31,688 bases of DNA from CAZCJU01 sp964562175 (GCA_964562175.1 CAZLRV010000021.1:1-31688); one strand, 5' to 3'; counted from the stretch's first letter, positions 16,310 through 25,479 are shown. Notes: generated by a model not told the origin, from the letters alone. Program-made: numbers and translations.

Positions 16310-17404
16310 TTATGCATTCTCCTTCGGGTTATTTTCGGCAAAGCTCTTCATAAATTCAACGAGCTTTTCAACGCCCTCCCTCGGCATGGCGTTGTATATT
16401 GAGGCTCTCATACCGCCTACGGAGCGGTGGCCCTTTAAGTTCTTGAGTCCGCAGCCGTCCGCTTGCTGAGCGAATTTTTTGTCAAGCTCCTCGTTGCCCG
16501 TTACGAAGGTCACGTTCATCATCGAACGATGCTCACGCTCAATGGGTGCGATATAGTACGATTGAGAATCGAGATAGGAATACAATATATCGGCTTTTTC
16601 GGCATTGAGCTTTTTCATTGCCTCAAGACCGCCGAGCGATTCTATCCACTCGAACACAAGACCCGCAATATATATCGGATAGCAGGGGGGAGTATTGTAC
16701 ATGGAATCGTTGTCTGCCATTATTTTGTAATCCATAACAGCGGGAATATCGGCACGTGCGTTGCCTATAAGATCCTCTCTTACTATAACTATCGTAAGTC
16801 CCGCGGGAGCCACGTTTTTCTGCGCACCGGCATAGATACAGCCGAAGCGGCTGACATCTACAGGCTCGGAAAGTATACAGGAGGACATATCCGCAACGAG
16901 CGGAATGCTACCCGTGTCGGGAATATAGTTGTATTTTGTGCCGTATATCGTGTTGTTGAAGCATATATGAACGTAATCGGCATCGGGCGATATATCGTCA
17001 CGCGTGACGGTGGGGACATATGAAAAGTTTCTGTCCTTTGAGGATGCTATAACTTTTACATCGCCGTATTTTGCCGCTTCCTTTGCCGCCTTGCTTGAGA
17101 ACTGACCGGATACTATATAATCTGCTTTTTTGTTTTTGTTCATGAGATTGAGAGGCACGGAGGCAAATTGAAGCGACGCACCTCCCTGCAAGAAGAGGAC
17201 CTTGTAGTTGTCGGGGATATTCATTACCTTATACAGACGTGCGTGGGCGGACTTTATTATCTCATCGTATGCCTTGGAGCGATGGCTCATCTCCATTACC
17301 GACATACCCGATTCCTTATAACATACCAGCTCCGATGCCGCTTGCTCCAAAACCGTAAGGGGCAGAGCGGAGGGACCTGCCGAAAAATTATATACTCTGT
17401 TCAT
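16310..17404 (-). CDS. serC: Phosphoserine aminotransferase
   Basis: It transfers the amino group of glutamate to 3-phosphohydroxypyruvate to form phosphoserine, using pyridoxal phosphate. At 364 residues it is the usual length. The start NFSAGPSALP is typical, and the PLP lysine lies in the segment AGAQKN. ATG 17404 is chosen over an in-frame ATG three codons upstream because the AAGGAA ribosome binding site would touch the earlier codon. With serA it forms a two-gene operon behind a near-consensus promoter. No serB is present here. Confidence 0.95.
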   Translation of the reverse strand: MNRVYNFSAGPSALPLTVLEQAASELVCYKESGMSVMEMSHRSKAYDEIIKSAHARLYKVMNIPDNYKVLFLQGGASLQFASVPLNLMNKNKKADYIVSGQFSSKAAKEAAKYGDVKVIASSKDRNFSYVPTVTRDDISPDADYVHICFNNTIYGTKYNYIPDTGSIPLVADMSSCILSEPVDVSRFGCIYAGAQKNVAPAGLTIVIVREDLIGNARADIPAVMDYKIMADNDSMYNTPPCYPIYIAGLVFEWIESLGGLEAMKKLNAEKADILYSYLDSQSYYIAPIEREHRSMMNVTFVTGNEELDKKFAQQADGCGLKNLKGHRSVGGMRASIYNAMPREGVEKLVEFMKSFAENNPKENA

Positions 17405-17460
17405 TTGCCGCATTTCCTTTCAATTACGTAAATTCGCTTTCATAATAGCTATAATAATAT

Positions 17461-17489
17461 ATTATATACCCAAATTCGCATATAGTCAA
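17461..17489 (-). promoter_or_regulatory. Consensus promoter for serC-serA
   Basis: On the minus strand, TTGACT (17489-17484) and TATAAT (17466-17461) are separated by 17 bases. The leader is about 50 bases with no obvious riboswitch. Confidence 0.88.
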
Positions 17490-17500
17490 GAGCTTTATCG

Positions 17501-17529
17501 AAAAAATACCGAAAAAGTTGACGGTTATT
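17501..17529 (-). terminator. Probable terminator of the mnmA operon
   Basis: On the minus strand AAATA-ACCG pairs with CGG-TATTT with one bulge, and a T-run follows (17506-17501). The stem includes the mnmA stop codon (17527-17525). It is less stable than the other terminators in this window. Confidence 0.5.
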
Positions 17530-18556
17530 TTATTATACCGCCGCCTATGACATACTCGCCGTCGTAAAATACAACGGATTGACCGGGAGAAACAAAGCGT
17601 TGAGGTGTGGAAAATTCGCATTTGTACTCGCCGTCGCCGAGCGGGGTGAGAAGTGAGGGGACGGGAGCTTTTTTGTATCTGCTCACCGCTTGAACCTCAA
17701 CGGGACGGGTAGGCAGCTCACCGTCGATGAAATTCACAGTATCGCATATGAGATACGGCTTGTACAAAAGCCCGATATCGCCGAGCGTCACCGTGTTTTC
17801 CTCGGCGTTTTTGCCGAGAACATATATACGCTTTCCGAGCGAGACGTTAAGATATCGCCTTTGACCGACGGTGTAGCGGATACGTCCGTTGTGTTGCCCT
17901 ATGATATTGCCGGAGGTATCGACAAAGCTGCCGCCGACGGGCGTATGACCGGTGTGCTTTTCGATAAATTCCGCATATTCGCCGTTCGGTATAAAGCATA
18001 TGTCTTGGGAATCCTTGCTTTGTGCCGACGGCACGCCGCGCTGTGCGAGATATGCTCTTATCTTGTCCTTTGATGAAAACTGCCCGAGCGGAAGAAGCGT
18101 TCGACTCAGTATTTTCTGCGTCATATTGTAAAGCACGTAGCTTTGATCCTTTTCGGAATTTTTCGCCCTTGAGAGGCGATACATACCGTTTTCGTGTGTT
18201 ATACGCGCATAGTGACCCGTGGCTATCTTGTCATAACCGAGTGAGAGGGCAAGCTCAAGAAGCTTGCCGAATTTCAAATGCTTATTGCAAGCAATGCACG
18301 GGTTCGGCGTGCGGTCGTTTTCGTATTCGGTGCAAAACGGAGCTACAACGTAATTCTCAAAGTCATCTCTCATATCGAAAACATTCAGCTTTATACCGAG
18401 GTGAGAGCAAACGGCGTGAGCCGGAGCAATATCCGTTTCGCCGCTCAGCTTCATTATACCGCCCTCGACATAATAGCCCTGTTCAAGAAGCATCGAAGCG
18501 ACTGCGGAGGAGTCTGCTCCGCCGCTCATTGCAACGAGAACCTTTTCCATTATCAT
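17525..18556 (-). CDS. mnmA: tRNA-specific 2-thiouridylase
   Basis: It thiolates U34 of tRNA-Lys, tRNA-Glu and tRNA-Gln in the cytosol, using ATP and a sulfur relay. The protein is 343 residues. The PP-loop MSGGADSSAV lies near residue 9, the first catalytic Cys is in NPCIACN, the TGHYARI segment is typical, and the second Cys is in SQDICFIP. ATG 18556 is chosen because AGAG lies five bases upstream and it begins one base after the stop of the methyltransferase gene; the ATG at 18550 is possible. It is the last gene of a compact minus-strand cluster. Confidence 0.93.
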   Translation of the reverse strand: MIMEKVLVAMSGGADSSAVASMLLEQGYYVEGGIMKLSGETDIAPAHAVCSHLGIKLNVFDMRDDFENYVVAPFCTEYENDRTPNPCIACNKHLKFGKLLELALSLGYDKIATGHYARITHENGMYRLSRAKNSEKDQSYVLYNMTQKILSRTLLPLGQFSSKDKIRAYLAQRGVPSAQSKDSQDICFIPNGEYAEFIEKHTGHTPVGGSFVDTSGNIIGQHNGRIRYTVGQRRYLNVSLGKRIYVLGKNAEENTVTLGDIGLLYKPYLICDTVNFIDGELPTRPVEVQAVSRYKKAPVPSLLTPLGDGEYKCEFSTPQRFVSPGQSVVFYDGEYVIGGGIIK

Positions 18557-18557
18557 A

Positions 18558-19328
18558 TCATCTCTTGTTTCTGTTTTTTCGCAATATCTCAAACGCAAGC
18601 ACCGCCGAGGCACTTGCCGCCGAAAGCGCTTGGTGAAATTCTCTGCCGTATTCTATTCTGCATATCACGTCCGCTTGTGAGAGAAGCTGTTTTGATATTC
18701 CGCGCCGCTCGCCGCCGATTATCAAAAATATCGGAAATTCAAGCTCGGCATCGTTTATATCAACGGCGTTTTTCGTATCGGCGCATACTATGCGATAGCC
18801 TAATGAGTGAAAGAGCGAAGCGCACGTGCCGTCCGTATCGCAATATATCGGCATAAGCTCGCTTGCCCCTGCCGATGCACGACATACGACACCGGCGGCT
18901 GAGAGCCAATTTCTCGGTGAAAGCACAAGTCCGTCAACACCGGCGGCGTACAGCGAACGCACGCAGTAGCCGAAATTATAAGGGTCCTCGATACCCTCTA
19001 TGTATACATAAAAGCCGTCCCTGCGTATATTGCACTCATCAAGCACCGGCAGTGTTCTGTCGGTGCAGTAGGCTATTATACCGCCGTGGCTTGAGCCTGT
19101 TGTCACCGCATCTATCTGCTCGGTGTCGACGAGTGAAAGCTCAAAGCCGTGCAGTGAGGACATTTTTTTGAGATAGCCGTATTCCTTGGCTTTTTTCTCT
19201 TTCAGCTGTCTGTCAAAAAGCACTTTTTCTATTTTTCGGTCGCTTGCATTCGAATTCAAAACGGCGCTTATCGATATCATTCCCTCAAAAAGCGTGCTGT
19301 CGGTAAATCTCGTTTCTTCTTTTATCAT
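18558..19328 (-). CDS. TrmH/SpoU-family RNA 2'-O-methyltransferase
   Basis: A 256-residue SPOUT methyltransferase that would methylate a ribose in rRNA or tRNA with S-adenosylmethionine. Motif 1 (DPYNFGYCVRSLYAAG, with the conserved Asn and Arg) and motif 2 (IIGGERRGIS) are recognisable. Motif 3, usually IPM.G...SLNVS.A, is replaced by IEYGREFHQALSAAS, so the knot region that holds the cofactor is changed and the Asn is lost. The start overlaps the stop of radA by four bases (ATGA). The target cannot be predicted. Confidence 0.8.
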   Translation of the reverse strand: MIKEETRFTDSTLFEGMISISAVLNSNASDRKIEKVLFDRQLKEKKAKEYGYLKKMSSLHGFELSLVDTEQIDAVTTGSSHGGIIAYCTDRTLPVLDECNIRRDGFYVYIEGIEDPYNFGYCVRSLYAAGVDGLVLSPRNWLSAAGVVCRASAGASELMPIYCDTDGTCASLFHSLGYRIVCADTKNAVDINDAELEFPIFLIIGGERRGISKQLLSQADVICRIEYGREFHQALSAASASAVLAFEILRKNRNKR

Positions 19329-20686
19329 TTTCCGAATATCCTTATCGCCTCATATATGCTTTTTATCGGAATGAGCTTTATACCGTATTTGTCGCCGTCT
19401 ATCCGCTCGGCGTTCTTTGACGGCAGAATAACACCCGAAAAGCCGAGGGAGGCGCATTCCTTTACACGTGCCTCGGCGTTTGTTACCGGACGGCATTCGC
19501 CCGACAGTCCAAGCTCACCGAAGGCGGCGATATCATCCGGAAAGGGAATATCGCGCAGACCGGAAACAAGTGCCAGAGAGGCGGGCAGATCGGATGCCGT
19601 GTCGTCTATGCGTATACCGCCTATCACATTCATGTATACATCGTGAGAGGAATATCTGAGTCCGAGCCGCCGTTCAAGCAACGCAAGCAACAGACACAGC
19701 CTGTTTGTGTCGATACCCGACGAGGTACGCTTCGGCGACGGATAATAAGAGGGCGTGACGAGTGCCTGTACCTCGGCAAGTATCGGACGAGTACCCTCCA
19801 TGGTGCAAACGGTGCAGTTGCCCGATACGCCGACAGGTCTGCCCGACAACAGCATTTCGGAGGGGTTGGGAACCTCGGTCAGTCCCTGCTCGTCCATATC
19901 GAAAACGCCGACCTCGTTAGTCGAGCCGAAGCGGTTCTTGACAGCGCGAATTATTCTGAGACTTGTTTGACGATCGCCCTCAAAATAAAGCACGGCATCG
20001 ACCATGTGCTCAAGCACCTTCGGACCGGCTATCGCACCCTCTTTGTTTACGTGACCGACGAGTATTATGGGCACCGAATACGCCTTGCCAAGCTCTATAA
20101 ACTGCATTGCCGCATCCTTTACCTGCGTTACCGAGCCGGGAGAGGATGAGGTCTTGTCCGAATACATCGTTTGTATGGAGTCGATTATCATAAATTTGGG
20201 CTTGAGCTTTTGAGCGGCACGTATTATACGCTCCGTGTTTGTCTCGGTAAGCACGTATAAGCCCCGAGAGGTGACCCCGAGCCGCTTCGCCCTGAGCTTG
20301 AGCTGTGATGCGGATTCCTCGCCGGAAACGTACAGCACATCGCCGCCTTTTGCAAGGCTTGACGATATTTGAAGCAACAGGGTGGATTTTCCGATCCCCG
20401 GCTCGCCGCACAGAAGCACGACCGAGCCGTCGACAAGACCGCCGCCCAGCACTCTGTCAAGCTCGCCCGAGCCTGTGTCGGTACGCACATATTCGGGCAG
20501 CTCAAGCCCGTCAAGCGGCATTACCTCGCTCTGCGACAGAACAAGTCCCGCTCTTTTTGTCGGTTGCTCGGCAATCTCCTCTTTTTCCGTCAGAGTGTTA
20601 TATTCCGAGCAGGCGGGACATCTGCCGAACCATTTCGAGGTGGTATGACCGCAGCTTTGACATTCATATATCGTTTTGGTTTTCAT
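19325..20686 (-). CDS. radA: DNA repair protein RadA
   Basis: A branch-migration ATPase acting with RecA in recombination repair. It has an N-terminal zinc finger (C9, C12, C23, C26), Walker A GEPGIGKST at 94-102, the RadA-specific KNRFG motif at 250-254, and a C-terminal Lon-like domain, for 453 residues. The start is uncertain: ATG 20686 fits the family N-terminus (KTIYECQSCG), while ATG 20698 is possible; neither has an ideal RBS. In either case the gene overlaps the end of the amidase gene (23 or 35 bases), and its stop overlaps the following start by four bases. Confidence 0.95.
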   Translation of the reverse strand: MKTKTIYECQSCGHTTSKWFGRCPACSEYNTLTEKEEIAEQPTKRAGLVLSQSEVMPLDGLELPEYVRTDTGSGELDRVLGGGLVDGSVVLLCGEPGIGKSTLLLQISSSLAKGGDVLYVSGEESASQLKLRAKRLGVTSRGLYVLTETNTERIIRAAQKLKPKFMIIDSIQTMYSDKTSSSPGSVTQVKDAAMQFIELGKAYSVPIILVGHVNKEGAIAGPKVLEHMVDAVLYFEGDRQTSLRIIRAVKNRFGSTNEVGVFDMDEQGLTEVPNPSEMLLSGRPVGVSGNCTVCTMEGTRPILAEVQALVTPSYYPSPKRTSSGIDTNRLCLLLALLERRLGLRYSSHDVYMNVIGGIRIDDTASDLPASLALVSGLRDIPFPDDIAAFGELGLSGECRPVTNAEARVKECASLGFSGVILPSKNAERIDGDKYGIKLIPIKSIYEAIRIFGK

Positions 20687-21413
20687 TCGTGTTTGCATTA
20701 TCCTGTAATGAGTTGAATATTGCGCCGAATACGGCACAAACAAGCTTTTTTTGATAGATATCCGTACAGAGCAGACGGCACTCCTCGTCGTTTGACAAAA
20801 AACCGCATTCTATCAAAACGGCGGGTGAGCTTATATTGTCAAGCACATATATTGCGCAGTCGGCTTGCTTTATCGGTCTGTTGTTGTCGGGCTGAAGCCG
20901 TTGCTTTACACATTTCTGTATGCTTTGCGCAAGCGTTTGCGAAAACGCATCGTTTTTCGAATAGTATACCGTAAGCCCCGAACAGCTTTTTTGCGGAAAT
21001 TTGTTTTGATGAATGCTGACAAAAACGCAGTCGCCGCATTCCTCGGCTATCTGCACTCGTCGCTTTAAGTCCGCAAGCTTTTTCGAGCGGGAATCGTTCG
21101 GCAGGGTGAGCATTTCATCCTCACACCGTGTCATGACACACCGAATGCCGATGCTCTCGGCAAGACGGCACAGCTTTTTCGATATTTCAAGATTGATATC
21201 CTTTTCAAGCACGCCCGAGTCGCTGCTTGCTCCGCCGTCAATACCGCCGTGCCCCGCATCAATGACCAAAACGGGCAAGGGAGCTTGCGCAAGTGCCGGC
21301 TCACCGTCCTCTTGAATATGGGGAAAGATGAAAAGCACGCATATCATGCAAAACAGCAGAAGAAAGCATAGAAGCTTTATACCGTAGGCTCGTAAATTTT
21401 TGTTTCTGTTCAT
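20664..21413 (-). CDS. cwlD: N-acetylmuramoyl-L-alanine amidase, CwlD-like
   Basis: A 249-residue Amidase_3 enzyme with an N-terminal membrane anchor (residues about 11-31) and zinc-site motifs DAGHGGIDGGA, VSIHQNKF and LIECGFLSN. Size and domain order match CwlD, which removes peptide from muramic acid during spore cortex synthesis to allow muramic delta-lactam formation. The symbol is therefore likely but not proven, since other amidases share the fold. The ATG at 21413 follows GGTGG; a longer frame to 21428 is less likely. It overlaps radA by at least 23 bases. Confidence 0.82.
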   Translation of the reverse strand: MNRNKNLRAYGIKLLCFLLLFCMICVLFIFPHIQEDGEPALAQAPLPVLVIDAGHGGIDGGASSDSGVLEKDINLEISKKLCRLAESIGIRCVMTRCEDEMLTLPNDSRSKKLADLKRRVQIAEECGDCVFVSIHQNKFPQKSCSGLTVYYSKNDAFSQTLAQSIQKCVKQRLQPDNNRPIKQADCAIYVLDNISSPAVLIECGFLSNDEECRLLCTDIYQKKLVCAVFGAIFNSLQDNANTNENQNDI

Positions 21414-21467
21414 AGCACCACCGCACACTTTTTTATATATGTATGATGCGCTCGGTGCGAATAATTC

Positions 21468-22004
21468 TTATTTTTTAAGCTTTTTCTCTTGCTTTTTCGA
21501 GGTGGGCAGTATGACGATACCGGCGTAGCCGCAGAGGTATGAAAGAAAGGTCACGAAAATCGATATAAACGGAATGAGAATGAGGGTAAAGGGGTTGCCC
21601 TTAAGTCCGAGAAAATTTATGATGCCTATGAGGTAGCTCTGCAAAAACAAGCCTATTGCGTGCGAAACGGATTGAAGCGAGGAGAGCTTTGCCAAATATC
21701 CGATGACCTCAAGCAGACCGAGAAGCAGGCTCGGAGTGTTTGCTATGAGTGCCATTAAAAGCGGCTTTGTCAGATCCTTTTGCGCACGTCCGGCATCTAC
21801 CTTGAGCCTGTCCGAGCCGCCTATCTCCCACAGCTGAGAATAGACCAAAAAGCAATAGAGCAGAGCGGCGGCAATGCTTGCAACGAAAAGCCAAATGCCC
21901 GAGGTGGCAAGGGCACTCATTACCATAAGACCGAATATCGCCATAACAAATTGAGTTACGAACAGCTTGAAGGTTTCATATCCGAAGGTTCTGAAATATG
22001 ACAT
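21468..22004 (-). CDS. Multi-pass membrane protein of unknown function
   Basis: A 178-residue integral membrane protein with about four hydrophobic segments (residues about 14-35, 36-55, 77-97 and 138-165) and a basic C-terminal tail ending in several lysines. I recognise no family. ATG 22004 is chosen because GGAGT lies six bases upstream; the frame is open to 22055. It is the first gene of the minus-strand series, with the cwlD-like gene 54 bases downstream. A TATAAT at 22049-22044 and the symmetric palindrome at 22119-22153 are candidate promoters. Confidence 0.7.
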   Translation of the reverse strand: MSYFRTFGYETFKLFVTQFVMAIFGLMVMSALATSGIWLFVASIAAALLYCFLVYSQLWEIGGSDRLKVDAGRAQKDLTKPLLMALIANTPSLLLGLLEVIGYLAKLSSLQSVSHAIGLFLQSYLIGIINFLGLKGNPFTLILIPFISIFVTFLSYLCGYAGIVILPTSKKQEKKLKK

Positions 22005-22118
22005 TCTATACTCCATACATAATAATAAAATATAATCGAATTCATTATACATCAAATAAGGGCGGATTTACACCTTATAAGTTTAATAATTTTAGAATTT
22101 ACATATTGTTTACACGTT

Positions 22119-22153
22119 TTATTATACAAAACCCTCGATATTTTGTATAATAA
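22119..22153. promoter_or_regulatory. 13-bp-arm palindrome overlapping a promoter
   Basis: A perfect inverted repeat, TTATTATACAAAA (22119-22131) with TTTTGTATAATAA (22141-22153), has a nine-base spacer. Each arm contains a -10 hexamer and a -35-like TATACA, so by symmetry the element contains two overlapping opposing promoters: TATACA (22123-22128) and TATAAT (22146-22151), 17 bases apart, for the plus strand, and the mirror set for the minus strand. A regulator binding the dyad would control both directions. Confidence 0.7.
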
Positions 22154-22176
22154 TATTCGAAACGGAGGTCATTTAC

Positions 22177-23187
22177 ATGGCAAGCAAACGAATAATGGCG
22201 GATGCACTCGCCTCACCGCTTCTGCGTGAGTATTACAATCACAAGCTGAGCGTGGAATTTCGTTCGGTGAGGACGGTCGAGGAGTATCTGCTCGATCTGC
22301 GGATATTTTTTAAGTTTATAATAGCCTCAAGGCAGGGGCTTGAGGTCACGGGCGAGGAATTTGACAAAATATCGCTTCGGGGCGTTGATGCGGAATTTGC
22401 ATCGGGGGTCAAGCGGCATGAGATATACGACTATTTGTCATACGTAAGCACGGTGAGGGGCGACAGCCAGCGGACGAGTGCGCGGAAGCTGTCCTCGGTC
22501 AAGATGCTTTTTAAGTATACCTGCTCGACAATGCGTTATTTCAAAGAAAATCCCGCCTCGGACATTGAGCGAAGCGGAGTTAAGACAAGAGACCCGAAGT
22601 TTCTCACACTTGAGGAGAGCCGCCGACTGCTCGACGTCATAAGCTCGGAGGAGGATTCGAAAAACAAGGAAAGGGATTTTGCGATAATAATGATCTTTCT
22701 GAACACGGGCGTGCGATTGGCTGAGCTTGTGGGAATAAACACGGAGGATTTTTCCGATGACTACACACGCCTTATGGTAACGGGCAAGCGAAACAAGCAA
22801 AGGCTCGTTTACATAAACGACGGAGTGAGGGAGGCACTTGAGGCGTATCTGCCCATCAGGCAAGGCGTGGAATGTACTGAAAAGGGCAAAACACCTCTGT
22901 TTTTGTCAAACAGAAAGCAGAGGATAAGCCGAAAGACGGTGCAATGGCTCGTGTATAAATATCTCGACGAGGCGGGGCTGGGCTATAAAAAGCTTTCCAC
23001 GCATAAGCTCAGACACACGGCGGCTACGCTTATGTATCGAGAGGGCGGCGTTGACGTGCGAGTGCTTCAAGAGGTGCTGGGACATGAGCAGTTGAACACG
23101 ACACAGATATACACTCACGTAATGAACGAGGACATGGAGCGTGCGGCAAAGAGCAATCCGCTGAGCGGTTACAAGAAGAAAGAATGA
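22177..23187 (+). CDS. Tyrosine recombinase, XerC/XerD type
   Basis: A 336-residue site-specific recombinase with an N-terminal SAM-like DNA-binding domain (about 15-115) and a C-terminal catalytic domain. All the active-site residues are visible: R180, K204, H276 and R279 in HKLRHT, H303 and nucleophile Y312. The length is close to XerC/D, about 30 residues longer. It could resolve chromosome dimers at dif or be a dedicated invertase or integrase. Neighbours are housekeeping genes, no integrated element is seen, and no dif-like site is visible in the window. The RBS GGAGG lies nine bases ahead of the ATG. Confidence 0.9.
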   Translation: MASKRIMADALASPLLREYYNHKLSVEFRSVRTVEEYLLDLRIFFKFIIASRQGLEVTGEEFDKISLRGVDAEFASGVKRHEIYDYLSYVSTVRGDSQRTSARKLSSVKMLFKYTCSTMRYFKENPASDIERSGVKTRDPKFLTLEESRRLLDVISSEEDSKNKERDFAIIMIFLNTGVRLAELVGINTEDFSDDYTRLMVTGKRNKQRLVYINDGVREALEAYLPIRQGVECTEKGKTPLFLSNRKQRISRKTVQWLVYKYLDEAGLGYKKLSTHKLRHTAATLMYREGGVDVRVLQEVLGHEQLNTTQIYTHVMNEDMERAAKSNPLSGYKKKE

Positions 23188-23257
23188 GTGCTTTCATATC
23201 GCAAACACTTATTTGTCACAAACGAATGCTATTATGGTAAACGATAAGGAGAGTAAA

Positions 23258-23941
23258 ATGTATAAATTGCTTATAGTTGACGATGAGGAAAAGATAAGGG
23301 AGCTTATAAAGAAGTACGCCGAGTTTGAGGGATATCAAACGGAGGAGGCGAGCGACGGAATGGAGGCGGTCGAAAAATGCCGCAAAAACGAATATGACCT
23401 TGTGATAATGGATATAATGATGCCGTTTCTGGACGGCTTTTCGGCGGTAAAGGAAATACGCAAAACGAAAAACGTACCGGTCATAATGCTCTCGGCAAGG
23501 GGCGAGGAATACGACAGGATACACGGCTTTGAGGTGGGTGCGGACGATTATGTTATAAAGCCGTTTTCGCCCAAGGAGCTTATGATGCGTACCGCGGCTG
23601 TCATCAAGCGTACAAAGAACATATCCGACAACGGAACGAAGGAAATAATAAAATTCGAGGGGTTGACCGTCGATTTTACGGGCAGACTCGTGTATATAGA
23701 CGGGCAAAAGGCGGATATGACACCGAAGGAGTATGATCTGCTTTTCTATATGGTGAAAAACAGAGGCATCGCACTGACGAGGGAAAAGCTCATTACCGAG
23801 GTGTGGGGCTATGATTTTTACGGAGACGACAGAACGCTGGACACGCATATAAAGCTCTTGCGCAAGAGCCTTAAGGAATATGCGAAATATATAGTTACCC
23901 TGCGCGGGGTCGGCTACAGATTCGAGGAGCGTGCCGAATAA
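23258..23941 (+). CDS. Response regulator, OmpR/PhoB family
   Basis: A 227-residue two-domain regulator. The receiver has acidic residues D8 and D9, phosphoacceptor D52 (in IMDIMMP), S79 and K101. The C-terminal winged helix (about 130-225) ends with RGVGYRFEE, typical of OmpR-type DNA-binding proteins. ATG 23258 is preferred because AAGGAG lies seven bases ahead; a longer frame to 23213 lacks support. It is followed 18 bases later by its probable sensor kinase. The stimulus and targets are unknown; the asparaginase gene in the same series is a candidate target. Confidence 0.93.
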   Translation: MYKLLIVDDEEKIRELIKKYAEFEGYQTEEASDGMEAVEKCRKNEYDLVIMDIMMPFLDGFSAVKEIRKTKNVPVIMLSARGEEYDRIHGFEVGADDYVIKPFSPKELMMRTAAVIKRTKNISDNGTKEIIKFEGLTVDFTGRLVYIDGQKADMTPKEYDLLFYMVKNRGIALTREKLITEVWGYDFYGDDRTLDTHIKLLRKSLKEYAKYIVTLRGVGYRFEERAE

Positions 23942-23959
23942 CAGGGGCGGCATTCCGAT

Positions 23960-25453
23960 ATGGCAAAAAAAATCAAGAAAAAAACAGGGCGTGACAGGCT
24001 CGGCATAGGCTGGCGTGTAACGATATATATAGCCGCCTTTACCGCCGTGCTTCTCGGCGTGGTGTGGCTTTTTCAGGTCGTACTGCTCGATGATTTTTAC
24101 GAGAGCGAGAAGATAAGCGAGCTTATGAATACCGCCGATATCATAGAAAAAAACATCGACAGCGATTCACTGCGCGGCGTTATATATGACACGGCAACGG
24201 AAAACGGAGCGGATATACTTGTCATAACGCAGGGGAGAGACTACAGAACACTCGAAAAAGCACTTTCATTTTCAAGCGTTCTCAACAGTGAGCCGCTTGT
24301 GGAATATATGAAAACGCAAGCACTTCAGGACGGAGGGGCGTGTATAAGGCGTAATCTTGCCGACAGACCGGGCAAAAAGCAAAATCCGTTTGCGGCAGCC
24401 TCAAGCGAAAACATGATATATTGTCGTATCGTGCAAAATGATGAGAGCGCACAAAGATACGTACTCGTTTCCGTAACGCTGACACCGGTGGACGCTACGG
24501 TTAATACGATACAAAAGCAGCTTTATATGATATCGGGCGTATTTATTATAATCGCCGTTGTACTCGGCGTGGTGCTTTCGAGAAACATATCACAGCCCAT
24601 AATAAGAATAAACAAAAGCGCCAAAAGCTTGGGCGAGGGCAAATACGACGTAAGCTTTGACGGGCAGGGCTACCGTGAGGTGTACGAGCTTTCGCAAACA
24701 CTGAATGCGGCGGCGCATGAGCTGTCAAAGGTCGATTCGCTCCGACGTGAGCTTATAGCGAATATATCGCACGACTTGCGCACGCCGCTGACGATGATAA
24801 CCGGCTACAGCGAGGTAATGCGCGATATTCCGGGAGAAAACACACCGGAAAATATTCAGGTCGTAATAGACGAGGCGGAGCATTTGAGACGGCTCGTAAA
24901 CGATATACTGTCCTTGTCGAAGATAGAGGCTGGAATGGACAGCCTGCAGATAAGCGAGTTTAACATAACTCGGAGCGTTAAGACGATAATCGCACGGTAT
25001 TCGAAGATGAAGGGCGTTGAGGGCTATAAGATAAGCTTTGATTACGACAGTGAGGTAACGGTCAGAGCCGACGAGTCGAAGCTGTCGCAGGTAATATATA
25101 ATCTGCTGAATAATGCGATAAACTACACCGGAGAGGACAAAAAAGTCAAAATAGTGCAGAGCATCATAAACGGCAAGGGAGCCACGCTTGTGAGATTCGA
25201 TGTTTACGATACGGGCGTGGGAATAAGCAGTGAAAGCATTAAGTATATTTGGGATAGATATTATAAAGAAAATCGTGCCCATAAGCGTGCCGGGGTCGGA
25301 ACGGGTCTGGGTCTGTCGATAGTCAAGGGCGTTATCGAGCTTCACGGAGGCAGCTACGGGGTAAAGAGCCAAGAGGGAAAAGGCTCCGATTTCTGGTTTG
25401 CCATCTCGGCGTATAGTGTTAAACGCATTAACGCAGGTTCGGATAAGGAATAA
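23960..25453 (+). CDS. Sensor histidine kinase
   Basis: A 497-residue membrane kinase. TM1 is at about 18-43, an extracellular sensor domain of about 145 residues follows, and TM2 is at about 190-207. A HAMP linker, a HisKA domain with H271 (NISHDLRTP) and an HATPase domain complete it, with N box (NLLNNAINYT), G1 (DTGVGI) and G2 (GTGLGLSIVKG). All catalytic boxes are intact. It pairs with the preceding regulator. The extracellular domain has no motif that names a ligand. Confidence 0.94.
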   Translation: MAKKIKKKTGRDRLGIGWRVTIYIAAFTAVLLGVVWLFQVVLLDDFYESEKISELMNTADIIEKNIDSDSLRGVIYDTATENGADILVITQGRDYRTLEKALSFSSVLNSEPLVEYMKTQALQDGGACIRRNLADRPGKKQNPFAAASSENMIYCRIVQNDESAQRYVLVSVTLTPVDATVNTIQKQLYMISGVFIIIAVVLGVVLSRNISQPIIRINKSAKSLGEGKYDVSFDGQGYREVYELSQTLNAAAHELSKVDSLRRELIANISHDLRTPLTMITGYSEVMRDIPGENTPENIQVVIDEAEHLRRLVNDILSLSKIEAGMDSLQISEFNITRSVKTIIARYSKMKGVEGYKISFDYDSEVTVRADESKLSQVIYNLLNNAINYTGEDKKVKIVQSIINGKGATLVRFDVYDTGVGISSESIKYIWDRYYKENRAHKRAGVGTGLGLSIVKGVIELHGGSYGVKSQEGKGSDFWFAISAYSVKRINAGSDKE

Positions 25454-25479
25454 GCGTTGCTTAAAAACGGAGGTATGGC

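Noticed and set aside
22119..22153. A dif-like recombination site for the adjacent recombinase
   Set aside because: The arm sequence does not resemble the dif consensus I know, and the spacer is nine bases; a promoter/operator reading fits better.
23216..23953. A 245-residue minus-strand ORF opposite the response regulator
   Set aside because: The plus-strand frame has complete receiver and winged-helix motifs; the antisense frame has none.
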